From Bacteroidota bacterium (lineage in GTDB: Bacteria > Bacteroidota > Bacteroidia > Bacteroidales > UBA4417), in contig JACAAZ010000008.1 in assembly GCA_013376995.1 (NCBI GenBank), forward strand, positions 122,225 through 186,224: 64,000 nt of DNA. Direction: 5' to 3'. The notes beneath the pieces were generated by a model. That model had not been told where the DNA came from, did no database searches, and worked only from the letters and a program-made list of their open reading frames with translations. Position 1 is the stretch's first letter, and each line of letters begins with the position of its first letter. The position numbers and the translations under genes were made by a program. Below, piece after piece: positions 51,164-60,486 of this stretch.

Positions 51164-52945
51164 ATGAACCGTATCATGTTAACAAGGAACTTCCTTTTCG
51201 TCCTATTGCTTTCAAACCTGAATACCTTCAGCCAAAACTTGCCCAACGTGGTTTCGGGCAAGATCCATAGAATAGAAAATTTCCATTCGAAGTTTGTTGC
51301 AGAACGTAATGTAGATGTCTGGCTTCCCGAAAACTATGATCCATCCTTAAAATATTCAGTGCTTTATATGCAGGATGGCCAGAATTTGTTCGACAGCACT
51401 CAAACCTGGACGAGAAAGGAATGGGGCGTGGATGAAACAGCTTCCCGCCTTATAAAGGAAAATAAAATTGAAAGATGCATTGTTGTAGGAATCTGGAATA
51501 GCGGTAAATACCGCCATTCAGAATATTTTCCCCAGAAATTCCTGAATACCGTAAGCGATGATTTTAAAAAAGAATTCATCTCCACCTATCTTGAAAACAA
51601 TCCCCAGTCAGATAACTACCTTAAATTCATTGTTCAGGAACTAAAACCTTATGTTGACAGCAATTTTTCAACATACCCTGACAAAGATCATACATTCATA
51701 ATGGGTTCCAGCATGGGTGGATTGATCTCCTTCTATGCCATTGCTGAATACCCTGAAGTATTTAAAGGAGCAGCTTGTATGTCGATTGCCTGGGTAAGCA
51801 TGCTTAAGAAGAATTTTGAACTCCCACTGGCCGGATTCAACTACCTTCAAAAAAACACACCTTCTGCAACCGGGCATATAATATACATGGACCATGGAAC
51901 CACTGAGATGGATACCATGTATGGAGTGTTCCAGGACTTTGTCGATGTGATCATGAGGGAAAAAGGGTTTGGGCACGGCTCCTTTAAGAGTGAGGTTTTC
52001 CCCGGAACAGGTCATAATGAAACGGATTGGGCCCAACGATTGAACATTCCATTTGAATTCCTCCTGGGTAAAACGCAGGGTCAAAAGGTAATTTCAGGGA
52101 AAATTGATAACTACGAAGATTTTGGTTCTCGCTATATAAACTCAAGAAACATAGAAGTCTGGCTTCCAGAAGGGTACGCACCATCAAAAAAATACAATGT
52201 GCTGTATATGCACGACGGGCAGATGCTCTTTGATTCAACTACTTCATGGAATCATGCAACCTGGAATGTAGATGATGTCATCACAAACTTATTGAGAGAA
52301 AAGAAAATAATGGATGTAATTATTGTAGGAATATGGAATGGCGTTAACTCCCGCCATGCAGACTATTTCCCGCAAAAACCTTTTGAATCCCTTCCGCCTG
52401 AAAAAAAGGATGCGATTTACAGAGCTGCCAGGACAAACGGGATATCAGTCTTTAATGATTACAAGATCCATTCCGATGATTACCTTAAATTCCTGGTGAA
52501 GGAACTCAAACCTTTTATCGACAAGAAATATTCTACCTACAGGGATGCCAAACATACATTCATTGCTGGAAGCAGCATGGGTGGTTTGATTTCGATTTAT
52601 GCCATCTGTGAATATCCAAAAATATTTGGAGGAGCAGCCTGCCTCAGCACGCACTGGCCGGGGATCTTTACCATGGATGGAAATCCATTTCCGGATGCGA
52701 TGATTGAATATCTTCAAAAGAACCTGCCGGATCCAAAAAAACACAAGATTTACTTTGATTATGGGGATCAGACCCTTGATGCCATGTATCCACCTTTACA
52801 GAAAAAGGCAGATGAGGTGATGAAAGCCCGGGGATATACAAAAGAATCCTGGGAAACCCTGTCCTTTCCCGGCAAGGACCACTCAGAGAAAGCCTGGTCC
52901 GAGCGTTTGTCAATTCCTGTTGAATTCCTGTTATCCAACCACTGA
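51164..52945 (+). CDS. Tandem double esterase (two PF00756-like domains)
   Basis: 593 residues from the ATG at 51164 (TTG at 51155 is an alternative). Signal peptide MNRIMLTRNFLFVLLLSNLNTFSQ. The chain consists of two copies of one alpha/beta-hydrolase domain (about 25-305 and 310-593) that read alike throughout: VDVWLPENYDPSLKYSVLYMQDGQNLFD versus IEVWLPEGYAPSKKYNVLYMHDGQMLFD. Both have the nucleophile elbow GSSMGGLISxYAI, an aspartate in the DxG strand and a histidine (GTGHNETDW, GKDHSEKAW), so both look active. The group (esterase D, enterochelin-esterase type) often cleaves acetyl or feruloyl esters from polysaccharides. It is 14 bp before GH127, on the same strand. Confidence 0.9.
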   Translation: MNRIMLTRNFLFVLLLSNLNTFSQNLPNVVSGKIHRIENFHSKFVAERNVDVWLPENYDPSLKYSVLYMQDGQNLFDSTQTWTRKEWGVDETASRLIKENKIERCIVVGIWNSGKYRHSEYFPQKFLNTVSDDFKKEFISTYLENNPQSDNYLKFIVQELKPYVDSNFSTYPDKDHTFIMGSSMGGLISFYAIAEYPEVFKGAACMSIAWVSMLKKNFELPLAGFNYLQKNTPSATGHIIYMDHGTTEMDTMYGVFQDFVDVIMREKGFGHGSFKSEVFPGTGHNETDWAQRLNIPFEFLLGKTQGQKVISGKIDNYEDFGSRYINSRNIEVWLPEGYAPSKKYNVLYMHDGQMLFDSTTSWNHATWNVDDVITNLLREKKIMDVIIVGIWNGVNSRHADYFPQKPFESLPPEKKDAIYRAARTNGISVFNDYKIHSDDYLKFLVKELKPFIDKKYSTYRDAKHTFIAGSSMGGLISIYAICEYPKIFGGAACLSTHWPGIFTMDGNPFPDAMIEYLQKNLPDPKKHKIYFDYGDQTLDAMYPPLQKKADEVMKARGYTKESWETLSFPGKDHSEKAWSERLSIPVEFLLSNH

Positions 52946-52959
52946 CTAAATCACCGAAT

Positions 52960-54882
52960 ATGAGAACATTACTTATGACTACCCTGATTTCTTCCGCACT
53001 CCTGTTAATTTCGGTTGATCTGTATGCACAGAAACCTATAATAGCCAAATACCAGCGTATCCCGTTTGGAAGTATTAAACCTTCCGGTTGGTTAAAGGAG
53101 CAAATGCAGAAGGACATGGCAGGATTTGTCGGCAACCTTGACCAACTTGTACCTGAGCTGATCTCGGATCCGATTTATGCTGAAGGACGTTTGCAAAAAC
53201 ATTCGAGGGCAAAAGATTTGGGAAATAACAAGGAAGGTGATGCCGAAGGTGATGAGCAGTATAAATGGTGGAACAGTGAAACCCAATCTAATTGGTGGGA
53301 TGGGTATATCCGGAATACGCTCTTACTTGATGATCCATCATCCAGGGGAAAGGTCAAGGAACATATCAGCAAGGTTCTGGAAAGCCAGGATAAAGATGGT
53401 TATCTTGGGATTTATGACAAGGAAACAAGGTATAATTTTACTTCTGAAAATGGAGAATTATGGTCGAAGACAACGCTTCTGCGTGGACTGCTGGCCTATT
53501 ATGAAGCGACAGGGAATGAACAGGTATGGGATGCTATAGTGAAAGCTGTGGATAATGTTATGGACAACTATCCCATCAATAAGTCAAATCCTTTTTATGC
53601 AGGGAAGGAATTTGCGGGAGGTGTTGCCCATGGGCTCACTTTCACAGATGTACTGGACCGATTGTACCAGCTTACGGGAGACAGGAAATACTGGGATTAT
53701 GCCACATTCCTTTATCTCAACTATTCCCGTAATTTCTCCTGTGAAAAAGATATACAATTAGCCAGCATCTTCAACCCGGATTACAAACTCCAGGGGCATG
53801 GCGCACACACTTATGAGCACCTCCGTCCACTATTGGTGGCTGCATTCGCAACCGGGAGTGACAGCCTGAAAAAAGCAGTCGAAATCTACCTTTCCAGGAT
53901 CAGGAATACCACTACCGTTACCGGCGGGGCCATTGGAGACGAATGGATTGCAGGAAGGGAGGCAGATGCTACCAACACAGGTTACGAATATTGCTCGCTG
54001 CAGGAGTTGCTCGACAGTTATAGTTCGCTTCTGCAAAAGACAGGAAATGCAGAATTTGCTGACGAAATTGAGACGATCTTTTACAATGCAGCCCAGGGTA
54101 GCAGGAACCCGGATCATTCCTGCATAGCATATCTCAAGACGGACAACTCCTACGAAATGCTTGGAACACGAAATGGTGAAGTTGAACCGGACCGCAACCA
54201 GACCCGTTACAAATACTCTCCTGCTCACCAGGATGTTGCAGTTTGTTGCAATCCAAATGCCGGCAGGATTTCCTCTTATTTTCTTCAGTCATCCTGGATG
54301 CTGGAAGGCGAAAATACGCTGGTTGCCACATTGCTGGCTCCAAATATCCTTGAGACCAAAATTAAGGGAGTGAACATAAAGATCGAGGATGAAACTACCT
54401 ATCCTTATGATAATCATTGTGTATTCAGGATACACCTGGACAGCCCGATGCACCTGAAATTAAAGATCAGGAAACCGGGATGGGCAATCTCAGTTCATAC
54501 GAAAGAAGCTTACCAGCTGGTTGATGGTTATCTCCTGATTGAAAGAACGTTTGCCCCGGATGACAGGGTAGATTTGGAATTCATGACGAATGTTGAAGTG
54601 AAGGAAAACCCAAACCATGAAAAGTCATTTGCTTATGGTGCCCTCGTATATGCAAAACCAATAGCTGCAACTGAGAAGAAAGGCCGTCAATATGCCCCCG
54701 GCTTCAGCGATTATTTCTATTCCCCGGAAAATAATAGCCGGTATACATTTACTGACCAGGGAAAGGTAACATTTAAGAATGGAAAGATCACCACTTCCCT
54801 TATGAACAAAGAAACTCAGAAGATTGAGAAAGTGGAACTTGTCCCTTTTGGCAAGACAATCCTGAGGCAAGTAAGCTTCTAA
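52960..54882 (+). CDS. GH127 beta-L-arabinofuranosidase-like enzyme
   Basis: 640 residues with signal peptide (LLMTTLISSALLLISVDLYAQ). GH127 enzymes (formerly DUF1680) remove beta-L-arabinofuranose from glycoproteins such as extensin. The zinc-thiolate site of the founding member is matched: Glu343 and Cys345 in NTGYEYCSLQEL, and Cys429-Cys430 in VAVCCNPNAGR, with Glu328 in GGAIGDEWI as likely acid/base. The core helical-barrel marks GHGAHTYEHLRPLL and GGVAHGLTFTDVLDRLYQLTG are present. Sister families (GH146 and others) share this frame, so substrate is tentative. The stop overlaps the convergent fabF gene by 4 bp. Confidence 0.9.
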   Translation: MRTLLMTTLISSALLLISVDLYAQKPIIAKYQRIPFGSIKPSGWLKEQMQKDMAGFVGNLDQLVPELISDPIYAEGRLQKHSRAKDLGNNKEGDAEGDEQYKWWNSETQSNWWDGYIRNTLLLDDPSSRGKVKEHISKVLESQDKDGYLGIYDKETRYNFTSENGELWSKTTLLRGLLAYYEATGNEQVWDAIVKAVDNVMDNYPINKSNPFYAGKEFAGGVAHGLTFTDVLDRLYQLTGDRKYWDYATFLYLNYSRNFSCEKDIQLASIFNPDYKLQGHGAHTYEHLRPLLVAAFATGSDSLKKAVEIYLSRIRNTTTVTGGAIGDEWIAGREADATNTGYEYCSLQELLDSYSSLLQKTGNAEFADEIETIFYNAAQGSRNPDHSCIAYLKTDNSYEMLGTRNGEVEPDRNQTRYKYSPAHQDVAVCCNPNAGRISSYFLQSSWMLEGENTLVATLLAPNILETKIKGVNIKIEDETTYPYDNHCVFRIHLDSPMHLKLKIRKPGWAISVHTKEAYQLVDGYLLIERTFAPDDRVDLEFMTNVEVKENPNHEKSFAYGALVYAKPIAATEKKGRQYAPGFSDYFYSPENNSRYTFTDQGKVTFKNGKITTSLMNKETQKIEKVELVPFGKTILRQVSF

Positions 54883-56126
54883 GAGTTGAATTTCTTAAAA
54901 ACTGTTGTACAGGTGTGTCCTCCAAAGCCGAAAGTATTGTTGATGGCAACATTCACATCAAGCTTCAGCGCTTTGTTCGGCGTCAGATTGAGGTTGGGAT
55001 TGATTTCAGGTTCCAGTTCAACGAGGTTGATGCTTGGATGGATCACCCCGGTTTCTATGGCTTTTATGCAAGCAATAGCTTCAACAGCCCCGGCTGCGCC
55101 CAGGAGGTGGCCCAGCATTGACTTGGTTGCACTGATGTGAACGGTATCCAGGTGCCCGGCAAATACTTTCTCAATGGCTTTGCACTCGCTGATATCTCCA
55201 ACAGGTGTAGAAGTAGCGTGAGCATTGATATAGTTGACATCTTCCGGCTTAAGGCCTGAATCTTCCAGGGCAGTTTGCATCGCCAGGATAGCACCCAAAC
55301 CTTCCGGATGGGTAGCGGCCACATGATATGCGTCGGAAGCTGCGCCAAAACCTGCAAGTTCGCAATAGATCTTAGCACCTCTTTTTATTGCATGTTCAAG
55401 CTCTTCAACCATTAATACGCCAGCCCCTTCCCCGGCAACAAAACCGTCGCGGGTCTTGTCAAAAGGGCGGGAGGCAGTTTCGGGAGTGTCATTGTATGTC
55501 GAAAGGGCTTTCATCGAACTGAATCCACCCAGAGACGATTCTGTGATACCGGCTTCTGCTCCACCTACGACAATAATATCGGCACGTCCAAGCCGGATCA
55601 GGTCAAGTGCGCTGCCAATGGCATTGTTTGAAGAAGCACAGGCTGAAGCCATGGAATAGCTGATGCCATGGAACCCGTATTTGATAGAGATCTGGCCTGC
55701 CGCTATATTGGGGATCATCTTGGTAATAAAGAAAGGATTAAACCTGGGCACTCTCCCACCTGTGGCATAGCTGCTGATCTCATCTTCAAAAGTCTTGATC
55801 CCGCCCATGCCTGTGGCAAGGATCACTCCAACACGGTTAAGATCTGTTGATTCAAGGTCGAGAGCTGAATCTTTCAGGCATTCGTCTGTAGCAACCAGGG
55901 CATACTGGGTGTATAGATCCATTTTCCTGGCTTCCTTGCTATCGATGCAATTTGAAGGGTCAAAGTCCTTAACCTCGCATGCAAACTTGGTTTTGTAAAG
56001 CGTTGTATCAAAATGTGTTATAGGACCAGCACCACTTTTGCCAGCCACTAAATTTTTCCATGTTTCTTCTACGGTATGTCCAAGGGGGGTGATTGCACCA
56101 ATACCGGTAATAACAGCTCTCTTCAT
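54879..56126 (-). CDS. fabF: Beta-ketoacyl-ACP synthase II-like
   Basis: 415 residues, full length. It would extend fatty acyl chains by condensation with malonyl-ACP. The Cys-His-His site is intact: Cys163 in SMASACASSNNAIG, His in NAHATSTPVGD and His in KSMLGHLLGAAG. Nearby FGFGGHTC is the expected end motif. It is co-directed with a TetR gene, 4 bp away, and both lie behind a TetR-type operator. Because it is not next to acpP or other fab genes, it may be a second FabF for a special lipid or a stress-linked fatty acid, not the housekeeping copy; this is inference. Confidence 0.93.
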   Translation of the reverse strand: MKRAVITGIGAITPLGHTVEETWKNLVAGKSGAGPITHFDTTLYKTKFACEVKDFDPSNCIDSKEARKMDLYTQYALVATDECLKDSALDLESTDLNRVGVILATGMGGIKTFEDEISSYATGGRVPRFNPFFITKMIPNIAAGQISIKYGFHGISYSMASACASSNNAIGSALDLIRLGRADIIVVGGAEAGITESSLGGFSSMKALSTYNDTPETASRPFDKTRDGFVAGEGAGVLMVEELEHAIKRGAKIYCELAGFGAASDAYHVAATHPEGLGAILAMQTALEDSGLKPEDVNYINAHATSTPVGDISECKAIEKVFAGHLDTVHISATKSMLGHLLGAAGAVEAIACIKAIETGVIHPSINLVELEPEINPNLNLTPNKALKLDVNVAINNTFGFGGHTCTTVFKKFNS

Positions 56127-56130
56127 ATCG

Positions 56131-56691
56131 TTATGATTTTAGATCTTCTATGATTGACTGATGTATACTTTTATAATCCATTTTATTTAAAATTCTTGAC
56201 AGTTGCAGGCTCGCAATGAGGCTTGAAAGTATCATGAGCGCCTTACTTGCGGGATCCTGCTTAAATGAAAAAATTCCTTTATCCTTCCCTGACTGCAGCA
56301 ATCCGGAAAGCCAGATCAATATTTTGTCTGTCATTCGCTGAAGCTCCTGTTGCATGGATGGATTCAGGGTATTGAAATCGGGACCCAAAGATCCCATAAG
56401 GCAGAGCTTTTGTTCGCGATGGCTTTTGGTATAGATCCGGATGAAAGTCTCAAGTTGCTGAGCTTCGTCGAAAGAACGGCTATGCATATTCTCCACCATT
56501 TCATCAAATCGTTGGATGTTGGTGCGGACAATGCTGGTACCGAGGTTCTCTTTGGATGGGAAATAATAGTGGATAGCAGCATTCTTTATCCCCAACTCCG
56601 AGGAGATATCCTGGTAGCTGAAAGCGTTGTAGCCTTTGGTACGAATGAGGTTTTCACCCAATTCGATTATCTTTTCCCTTGTCACTGACAT
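56131..56691 (-). CDS. TetR-family transcriptional regulator
   Basis: 186 residues. The N-terminal HTH is typical: REKIIELGENLIRTKGYNAFSYQDISSELGIKNAAIHYYFPSKENL. The remaining helices form the ligand-binding domain, of unknown ligand, likely a fatty acid or lipid given its partner fabF. An inverted repeat at 56721-56736 just upstream covers the -33 side of the promoter, so it probably represses its own operon. Confidence 0.93.
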   Translation of the reverse strand: MSVTREKIIELGENLIRTKGYNAFSYQDISSELGIKNAAIHYYFPSKENLGTSIVRTNIQRFDEMVENMHSRSFDEAQQLETFIRIYTKSHREQKLCLMGSLGPDFNTLNPSMQQELQRMTDKILIWLSGLLQSGKDKGIFSFKQDPASKALMILSSLIASLQLSRILNKMDYKSIHQSIIEDLKS

Positions 56692-56714
56692 GATATTCAG
56701 CGTTTAGAACGATG

Positions 56715-56722
56715 CAAATATA
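56715..56722 (-). promoter_or_regulatory. -7 box of the tetR-fabF operon
   Basis: Reads TATATTTG on the minus strand (TAnnTTTG), 23 bp before the TetR gene start. Confidence 0.55.
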
Positions 56723-56736
56723 CTTACTAATAAGTA
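56721..56736. promoter_or_regulatory. TetR-type operator
   Basis: Perfect inverted repeat TACTTA-CTAA-TAAGTA, overlapping the upstream edge of the -7 box. Size and position fit binding by the TetR protein encoded next. Confidence 0.65.
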
Positions 56737-56782
56737 AAATTTAATAAATAAATTAAATTCCTGTTTCAAGTTGCAGATGAGG

Positions 56783-56804
56783 GGTCTTTAAACCTGTCAG
56801 GTTT
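56783..56804. repeat. Dispersed palindrome, second copy
   Basis: GGTCTTTAAACCTGTCAGGTTT, the same element as at 28360-28381 except for the central base. Core AAACCTGTCAGGTTT (56790-56804) is palindromic. Confidence 0.65.
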
Positions 56805-56849
56805 TTACTGATATTTGCATATATTGATTTGTCATATAACCATTTAGGC

Positions 56850-57902
56850 ATGGAAACAAAAAGCCCGGAAACGGAAGTTCCTGAGGAAACTAACATTCCA
56901 GTTTGTAAGAATTGTGAATCCGAAATACAGGGGCATTACTGCCACTTTTGTGGCCAGCGCTATCATGATCATAAAGAAGGGGTCGGGGAACTGGTTTATG
57001 AATTTATCAGCGACTTTGTGCATTTCGATTCCCGATTCTTTAAAACTGTCCTCCCGCTGATCTTTAAACCAGGCAAACTAACCAAATCGTACAACGAAGG
57101 AAAACAACGAAGCCAGTTTCATCCTATACGGCTATATATGTTCAGCTCTTTTCTCTATTTCCTGTTATTCTTTGCATTCAACAAGGTAGAGAGCAATGCT
57201 TCGGAATCAAAACTGGCGGCTGATTCAACAGCAAAAGCTGACAGCGTCGAAGCCCTTAAGGTTGACACGCTCCACTTCATTACAAAGTCAGGCGTTTTAC
57301 AAAAGCAGAGCCAGGTGAAATACGGCGGATTGTCTTTCTCTACAACCCCCGAAGTTGAAGAAATGATAAGACAAAAAGTAACTTCGGAAGAGTATCTGAA
57401 AAGGCAGAAAGCTTTACCTTCAAGCAAGCGTGATAATCTATTCGTGAGGATAATGACCATGCGGATACTGAAAATCAGTTCGCTAAGCAAGGAGTACCAG
57501 AAAGTATATTCCGAAAAGGTCATGGAATCGTTCATGCATAATATTCCAAAAACGTTATTCTTCCTGCTACCCTTTTTTGCATTATTGCTAAAGTTGCTAT
57601 ATGTCAGGCATAAAGAATACTTTTTCGTGGATCATGCTATCCTCAGCCTGCATTTCTTCAGTTTCATATTCCTGCTGCTGGTACTCAGCAATTACATACT
57701 TGGTAAAATATTTAATACTGATATTTTTACGAGCCTCTCTGTCCTGTGGATCTTTATCTGGATTTTAATAGCCATGAAAAAGATATATGCGCAGAGCTGG
57801 GTTAAGACCTTCTCAAAATTTATTGCACTTGGCTTCATCTTTACCCTCACAATGCTCTTTACACTCTTTATAAATCTTGTCTGGAGCGCACTCATGCTCT
57901 AA
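56850..57902 (+). CDS. DUF3667 membrane protein
   Basis: 350 residues from the ATG at 56850; a TTG 21 bases upstream is possible. The start has a zinc-ribbon-like four-cysteine cluster (VCKNCESEIQGHYCHFCGQR), then VGELVYEFISDFVHFDSRFFKTVLPLIFKPGKLTKSYNEGKQRSQFHPIRLYMFSSFLYFLLFF, the DUF3667 signature. Four or five membrane helices follow, with a charged loop of about 130 residues after the first. The role is unknown; the Cys cluster faces the cytoplasm and might bind zinc. It lies 18 bp before the first GH13 gene. Confidence 0.9.
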   Translation: METKSPETEVPEETNIPVCKNCESEIQGHYCHFCGQRYHDHKEGVGELVYEFISDFVHFDSRFFKTVLPLIFKPGKLTKSYNEGKQRSQFHPIRLYMFSSFLYFLLFFAFNKVESNASESKLAADSTAKADSVEALKVDTLHFITKSGVLQKQSQVKYGGLSFSTTPEVEEMIRQKVTSEEYLKRQKALPSSKRDNLFVRIMTMRILKISSLSKEYQKVYSEKVMESFMHNIPKTLFFLLPFFALLLKLLYVRHKEYFFVDHAILSLHFFSFIFLLLVLSNYILGKIFNTDIFTSLSVLWIFIWILIAMKKIYAQSWVKTFSKFIALGFIFTLTMLFTLFINLVWSALML

Positions 57903-57920
57903 ACAGCCAATTCTTTTTTG

Positions 57921-59312
57921 ATGTTAAAACATAATCCTTCATCACAATTCAGTAAGTTATTCCTGGTTGGCGGACTTAGTTTGTTTTTACTTGCTTCCTG
58001 TAAGAAGGATTCAACGAATGAACCCGTAATTCCCGGCAATGGGGATCCGGCACAGTTTGAAACACCGTTCACCGGGGTACCCAATACTTCGGATATTGTA
58101 ATGTACGAGATCAATGAACGGGCTTTCAGCTCAAGCGGGACACTTGCCGGTATCCAGCCCAGGCTCGACTCCATCAAATCCCTGGGGGTGAATGTCATCT
58201 GGCTGATGCCTGTTTATCCTATTGGAGCTGTCAAATCTGTAAATTCCCCTTACAGTGTAAAGGACTACAAGGCTGTGAACCCTGAATTCGGGAACCTGGA
58301 TGATCTGAGAAACCTTGTAAGGGAAGCACATAAGCGGAATATGGCAGTGATCCTGGATTGGGTTGCCAACCATACTTCCTGGGATAATGACTGGATAAAG
58401 AATAAAAACTGGTACACGCAGGATGGAAACGGTAACATTATCAGCCCGGCAGGCACCAACTGGCAGGATGTAGCGGATCTCAACTACAACAATTCCGAAA
58501 TGCGCCTCGCTATGATCAAGGCCATGAAATACTGGATACTTACGTCAAACGTAGATGGATATCGTTGTGATGCTGCAGACTTTGTACCCTTCATGTTCTG
58601 GAAACAAGCCATTGATTCACTCAGGCAGATCCCTAACCACAAACTGATCATGCTGGCAGAAGGAGCAAGAAGCGATCATTTTACTGCCGGTTTTAACCTT
58701 AATTTCAGCTGGAATTTCCTGAATACCAGCAAGGATGTATTTGCAAACAAAGTTTCAGCTACTGCCTTCTATCAAACCCATTTTGACGAATATTCATTTG
58801 TTCCAGCCGGTTGCGAGAAACTGCGATTTACTTCCAACCATGATATCTGTGCCTGGGATGATACTCCGCTTGGTTTATTTGGTGGTATACCTGCTTCAAT
58901 GTCAGCATTTGCTGTAACAGCATTTATGGGGGGTGTCCCCTTGATTTATAACGGGCAGGAAGTCGGCTGCCCCGTCAAACTGCCCTATTTCAGCAAGTCA
59001 CCCATTGACTGGACTCTCAATCCCGACATGATGATGGAATACAAGTGGCTTATGTCCGTTAGAAGCCGGCATGCAGCTGTTCACTCCGGCACACTATCCT
59101 ATTATCCGGATGAAAGCATTGTAGCCTTCAGGCGAAAACTGGATGCAGATGAGGTTGTGGTTTTTGCTAATACGCGAAGTTCCAATCAAACCATTGTTAC
59201 ACCATCCGAACTATTGACAACTAGCTGGAAGAATTCATTTACCGGCTATACAGGACAATTAACTGATAGTATCACCCTTGGGGCATATGGCTTTCTCATC
59301 CTGGAGAAATAA
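57921..59312 (+). CDS. GH13 alpha-amylase-family lipoprotein
   Basis: 463 residues from the ATG at 57921. The signal peptide ends in lipobox LLASC (Cys27), so the enzyme is membrane-anchored, facing the periplasm or the surface. The GH13 barrel has all four conserved regions: ILDWVANH, the nucleophile Asp217 in VDGYRCDAAD, acid/base Glu247 in LIMLAEGA, and Asp308 in FTSNHD. It would hydrolyse or transfer alpha-1,4-glucan chains. The close relative at 60946 differs in lacking the lipobox. Its neighbours are a DUF3667 protein before and a Crp-type regulator 13 bp after. Confidence 0.93.
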   Translation: MLKHNPSSQFSKLFLVGGLSLFLLASCKKDSTNEPVIPGNGDPAQFETPFTGVPNTSDIVMYEINERAFSSSGTLAGIQPRLDSIKSLGVNVIWLMPVYPIGAVKSVNSPYSVKDYKAVNPEFGNLDDLRNLVREAHKRNMAVILDWVANHTSWDNDWIKNKNWYTQDGNGNIISPAGTNWQDVADLNYNNSEMRLAMIKAMKYWILTSNVDGYRCDAADFVPFMFWKQAIDSLRQIPNHKLIMLAEGARSDHFTAGFNLNFSWNFLNTSKDVFANKVSATAFYQTHFDEYSFVPAGCEKLRFTSNHDICAWDDTPLGLFGGIPASMSAFAVTAFMGGVPLIYNGQEVGCPVKLPYFSKSPIDWTLNPDMMMEYKWLMSVRSRHAAVHSGTLSYYPDESIVAFRRKLDADEVVVFANTRSSNQTIVTPSELLTTSWKNSFTGYTGQLTDSITLGAYGFLILEK

Positions 59313-59325
59313 GCGTTGAAGTACC

Positions 59326-59901
59326 ATGGAACAAGGTTTTAACGATTTGCTTGAAGCACTTTCCGGCTTTGCCGAATTGAGCAGTGAAGCCAGGAAGGCA
59401 ATTGAACAGCTTGTCACTTATGAGCAACAGCCTAAAAACACCTTACTGTTAGAACAGGGTAAGGTTTGCAGGCAACTTTATTTTCTGCAGGAAGGATTTG
59501 TCAGGGGATACTATTTCCTGGACGGGAAAGATGTCACCACCTGGTTTGCCTTCAAGGGAGATATTTTTACTTCCATGTACTCATTTCTTTCAGGGCAACC
59601 TTCGTTAGAAAGCATTGAAATACTTGAGGAGAGCAGAATCCTGGAGATCGACAGCCCGGACTTGCAGCATTTATACAACTGCTTCCCTGAATTTAACCAG
59701 GTTGGAAGGCTATTGATGGAAAAGTACTACCTGGAGCTGGAAGAACGGGCGATTTCGCTGCAGCATATGGGTGCCGGTGAACGATACCAGGCCTTGCTTC
59801 TGAAACATCCAACCTTACTGCAAAAAGCAACCCTCGGACAGATTGCCTCTTTCCTGGGCATGTCGCAGGAAACTTTGAGCAGGATTAGGGCTAAATATTA
59901 A
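59326..59901 (+). CDS. Crp/Fnr-family regulator
   Basis: 191 residues. An N-terminal cyclic-nucleotide-binding-type fold is seen (LLEQGKVCRQLYFLQEGFVRGYYFLDGKDVTTWFAFKGDIFTSMYSFLSGQPSLESIEIL), common in Bacteroidetes and usually without cAMP residues. The C-terminal part (LLKHPTLLQKATLGQIASFLGMSQETLSRIRAKY) is a short HTH. It begins 13 bp after the first GH13 gene. Its ligand and targets are unknown; the two GH13 genes are candidates. Confidence 0.9.
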   Translation: MEQGFNDLLEALSGFAELSSEARKAIEQLVTYEQQPKNTLLLEQGKVCRQLYFLQEGFVRGYYFLDGKDVTTWFAFKGDIFTSMYSFLSGQPSLESIEILEESRILEIDSPDLQHLYNCFPEFNQVGRLLMEKYYLELEERAISLQHMGAGERYQALLLKHPTLLQKATLGQIASFLGMSQETLSRIRAKY

Positions 59902-60010
59902 AACATCTGTCATTTTTTGACTTTTATCAAAAACATTCCGGAAAAGCTTCCGGTACTTTGTCGTGTAGCTTCTCATGAATTCCCCAGGCCTTTATCTGAT
60001 CCATTATTTT

Positions 60011-60418
60011 ATGAAATCGAAACAATTATTCCGGACATTTTTGCTGATAACAGGATTGTTCATCCCCACATACTGGGCGCTTGTTTTTACCGGGCTGTTC
60101 CCTGTCGAAGAACTGGTACCCGGTTACCAATCCTGGTTTATGTCATTCCCATTGGCCGATGCCTATATTGCAATTTGTTGCTTCCTGGCATTTGCCATGC
60201 TGAAATCAAGCCCACGACTTGCAGGCCTGTTCTCGGTGATGGCCGGCTCCGGGCTTATATTCCTGGGATTGTATGCGGTTTCGTACGGGCATGTTACAGG
60301 ATTGTTGTACCAGCTTACCATGGATGAAATAATCGAGATTGCCATTAAGATCTATTGTCTTGGAGGCGGAACGTATTTCACCCTCGAGGCATGGAAGCTG
60401 ATAAAGGCTGAATCCTGA
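60011..60418 (+). CDS. Small membrane protein of unknown family
   Basis: 135 residues from the ATG at 60011 (MKSKQLFRTFLLITGLFIPTYWA); a start at 59975 is also open. Four hydrophobic helices are predicted (LFRTFLLITGLFIPTYWALVF, LADAYIAICCFLAFAML, LAGLFSVMAGSGLIFLGLYAV, IAIKIYCLGGGTYFTLEAW). I do not recognise the family. It sits between the Crp regulator and the DUF1304 gene on the same strand. Confidence 0.75.
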   Translation: MKSKQLFRTFLLITGLFIPTYWALVFTGLFPVEELVPGYQSWFMSFPLADAYIAICCFLAFAMLKSSPRLAGLFSVMAGSGLIFLGLYAVSYGHVTGLLYQLTMDEIIEIAIKIYCLGGGTYFTLEAWKLIKAES

Positions 60419-60486
60419 AAACAAGAAGCAAGGTTTCCTGTTAGATATGAAATAGCTCATTCGAATATCAAACTAATCCTAATTGA

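Noticed and set aside
46453..54882. Classical polysaccharide utilisation locus
   Set aside because: No SusC-like TonB receptor or SusD-like lipoprotein is encoded in or beside the cluster.
59917..60327. 136-codon frame overlapping the small membrane protein gene
   Set aside because: The frame at 60011-60418 has a clear helix pattern; this one reads as Arg/Cys-rich noise.
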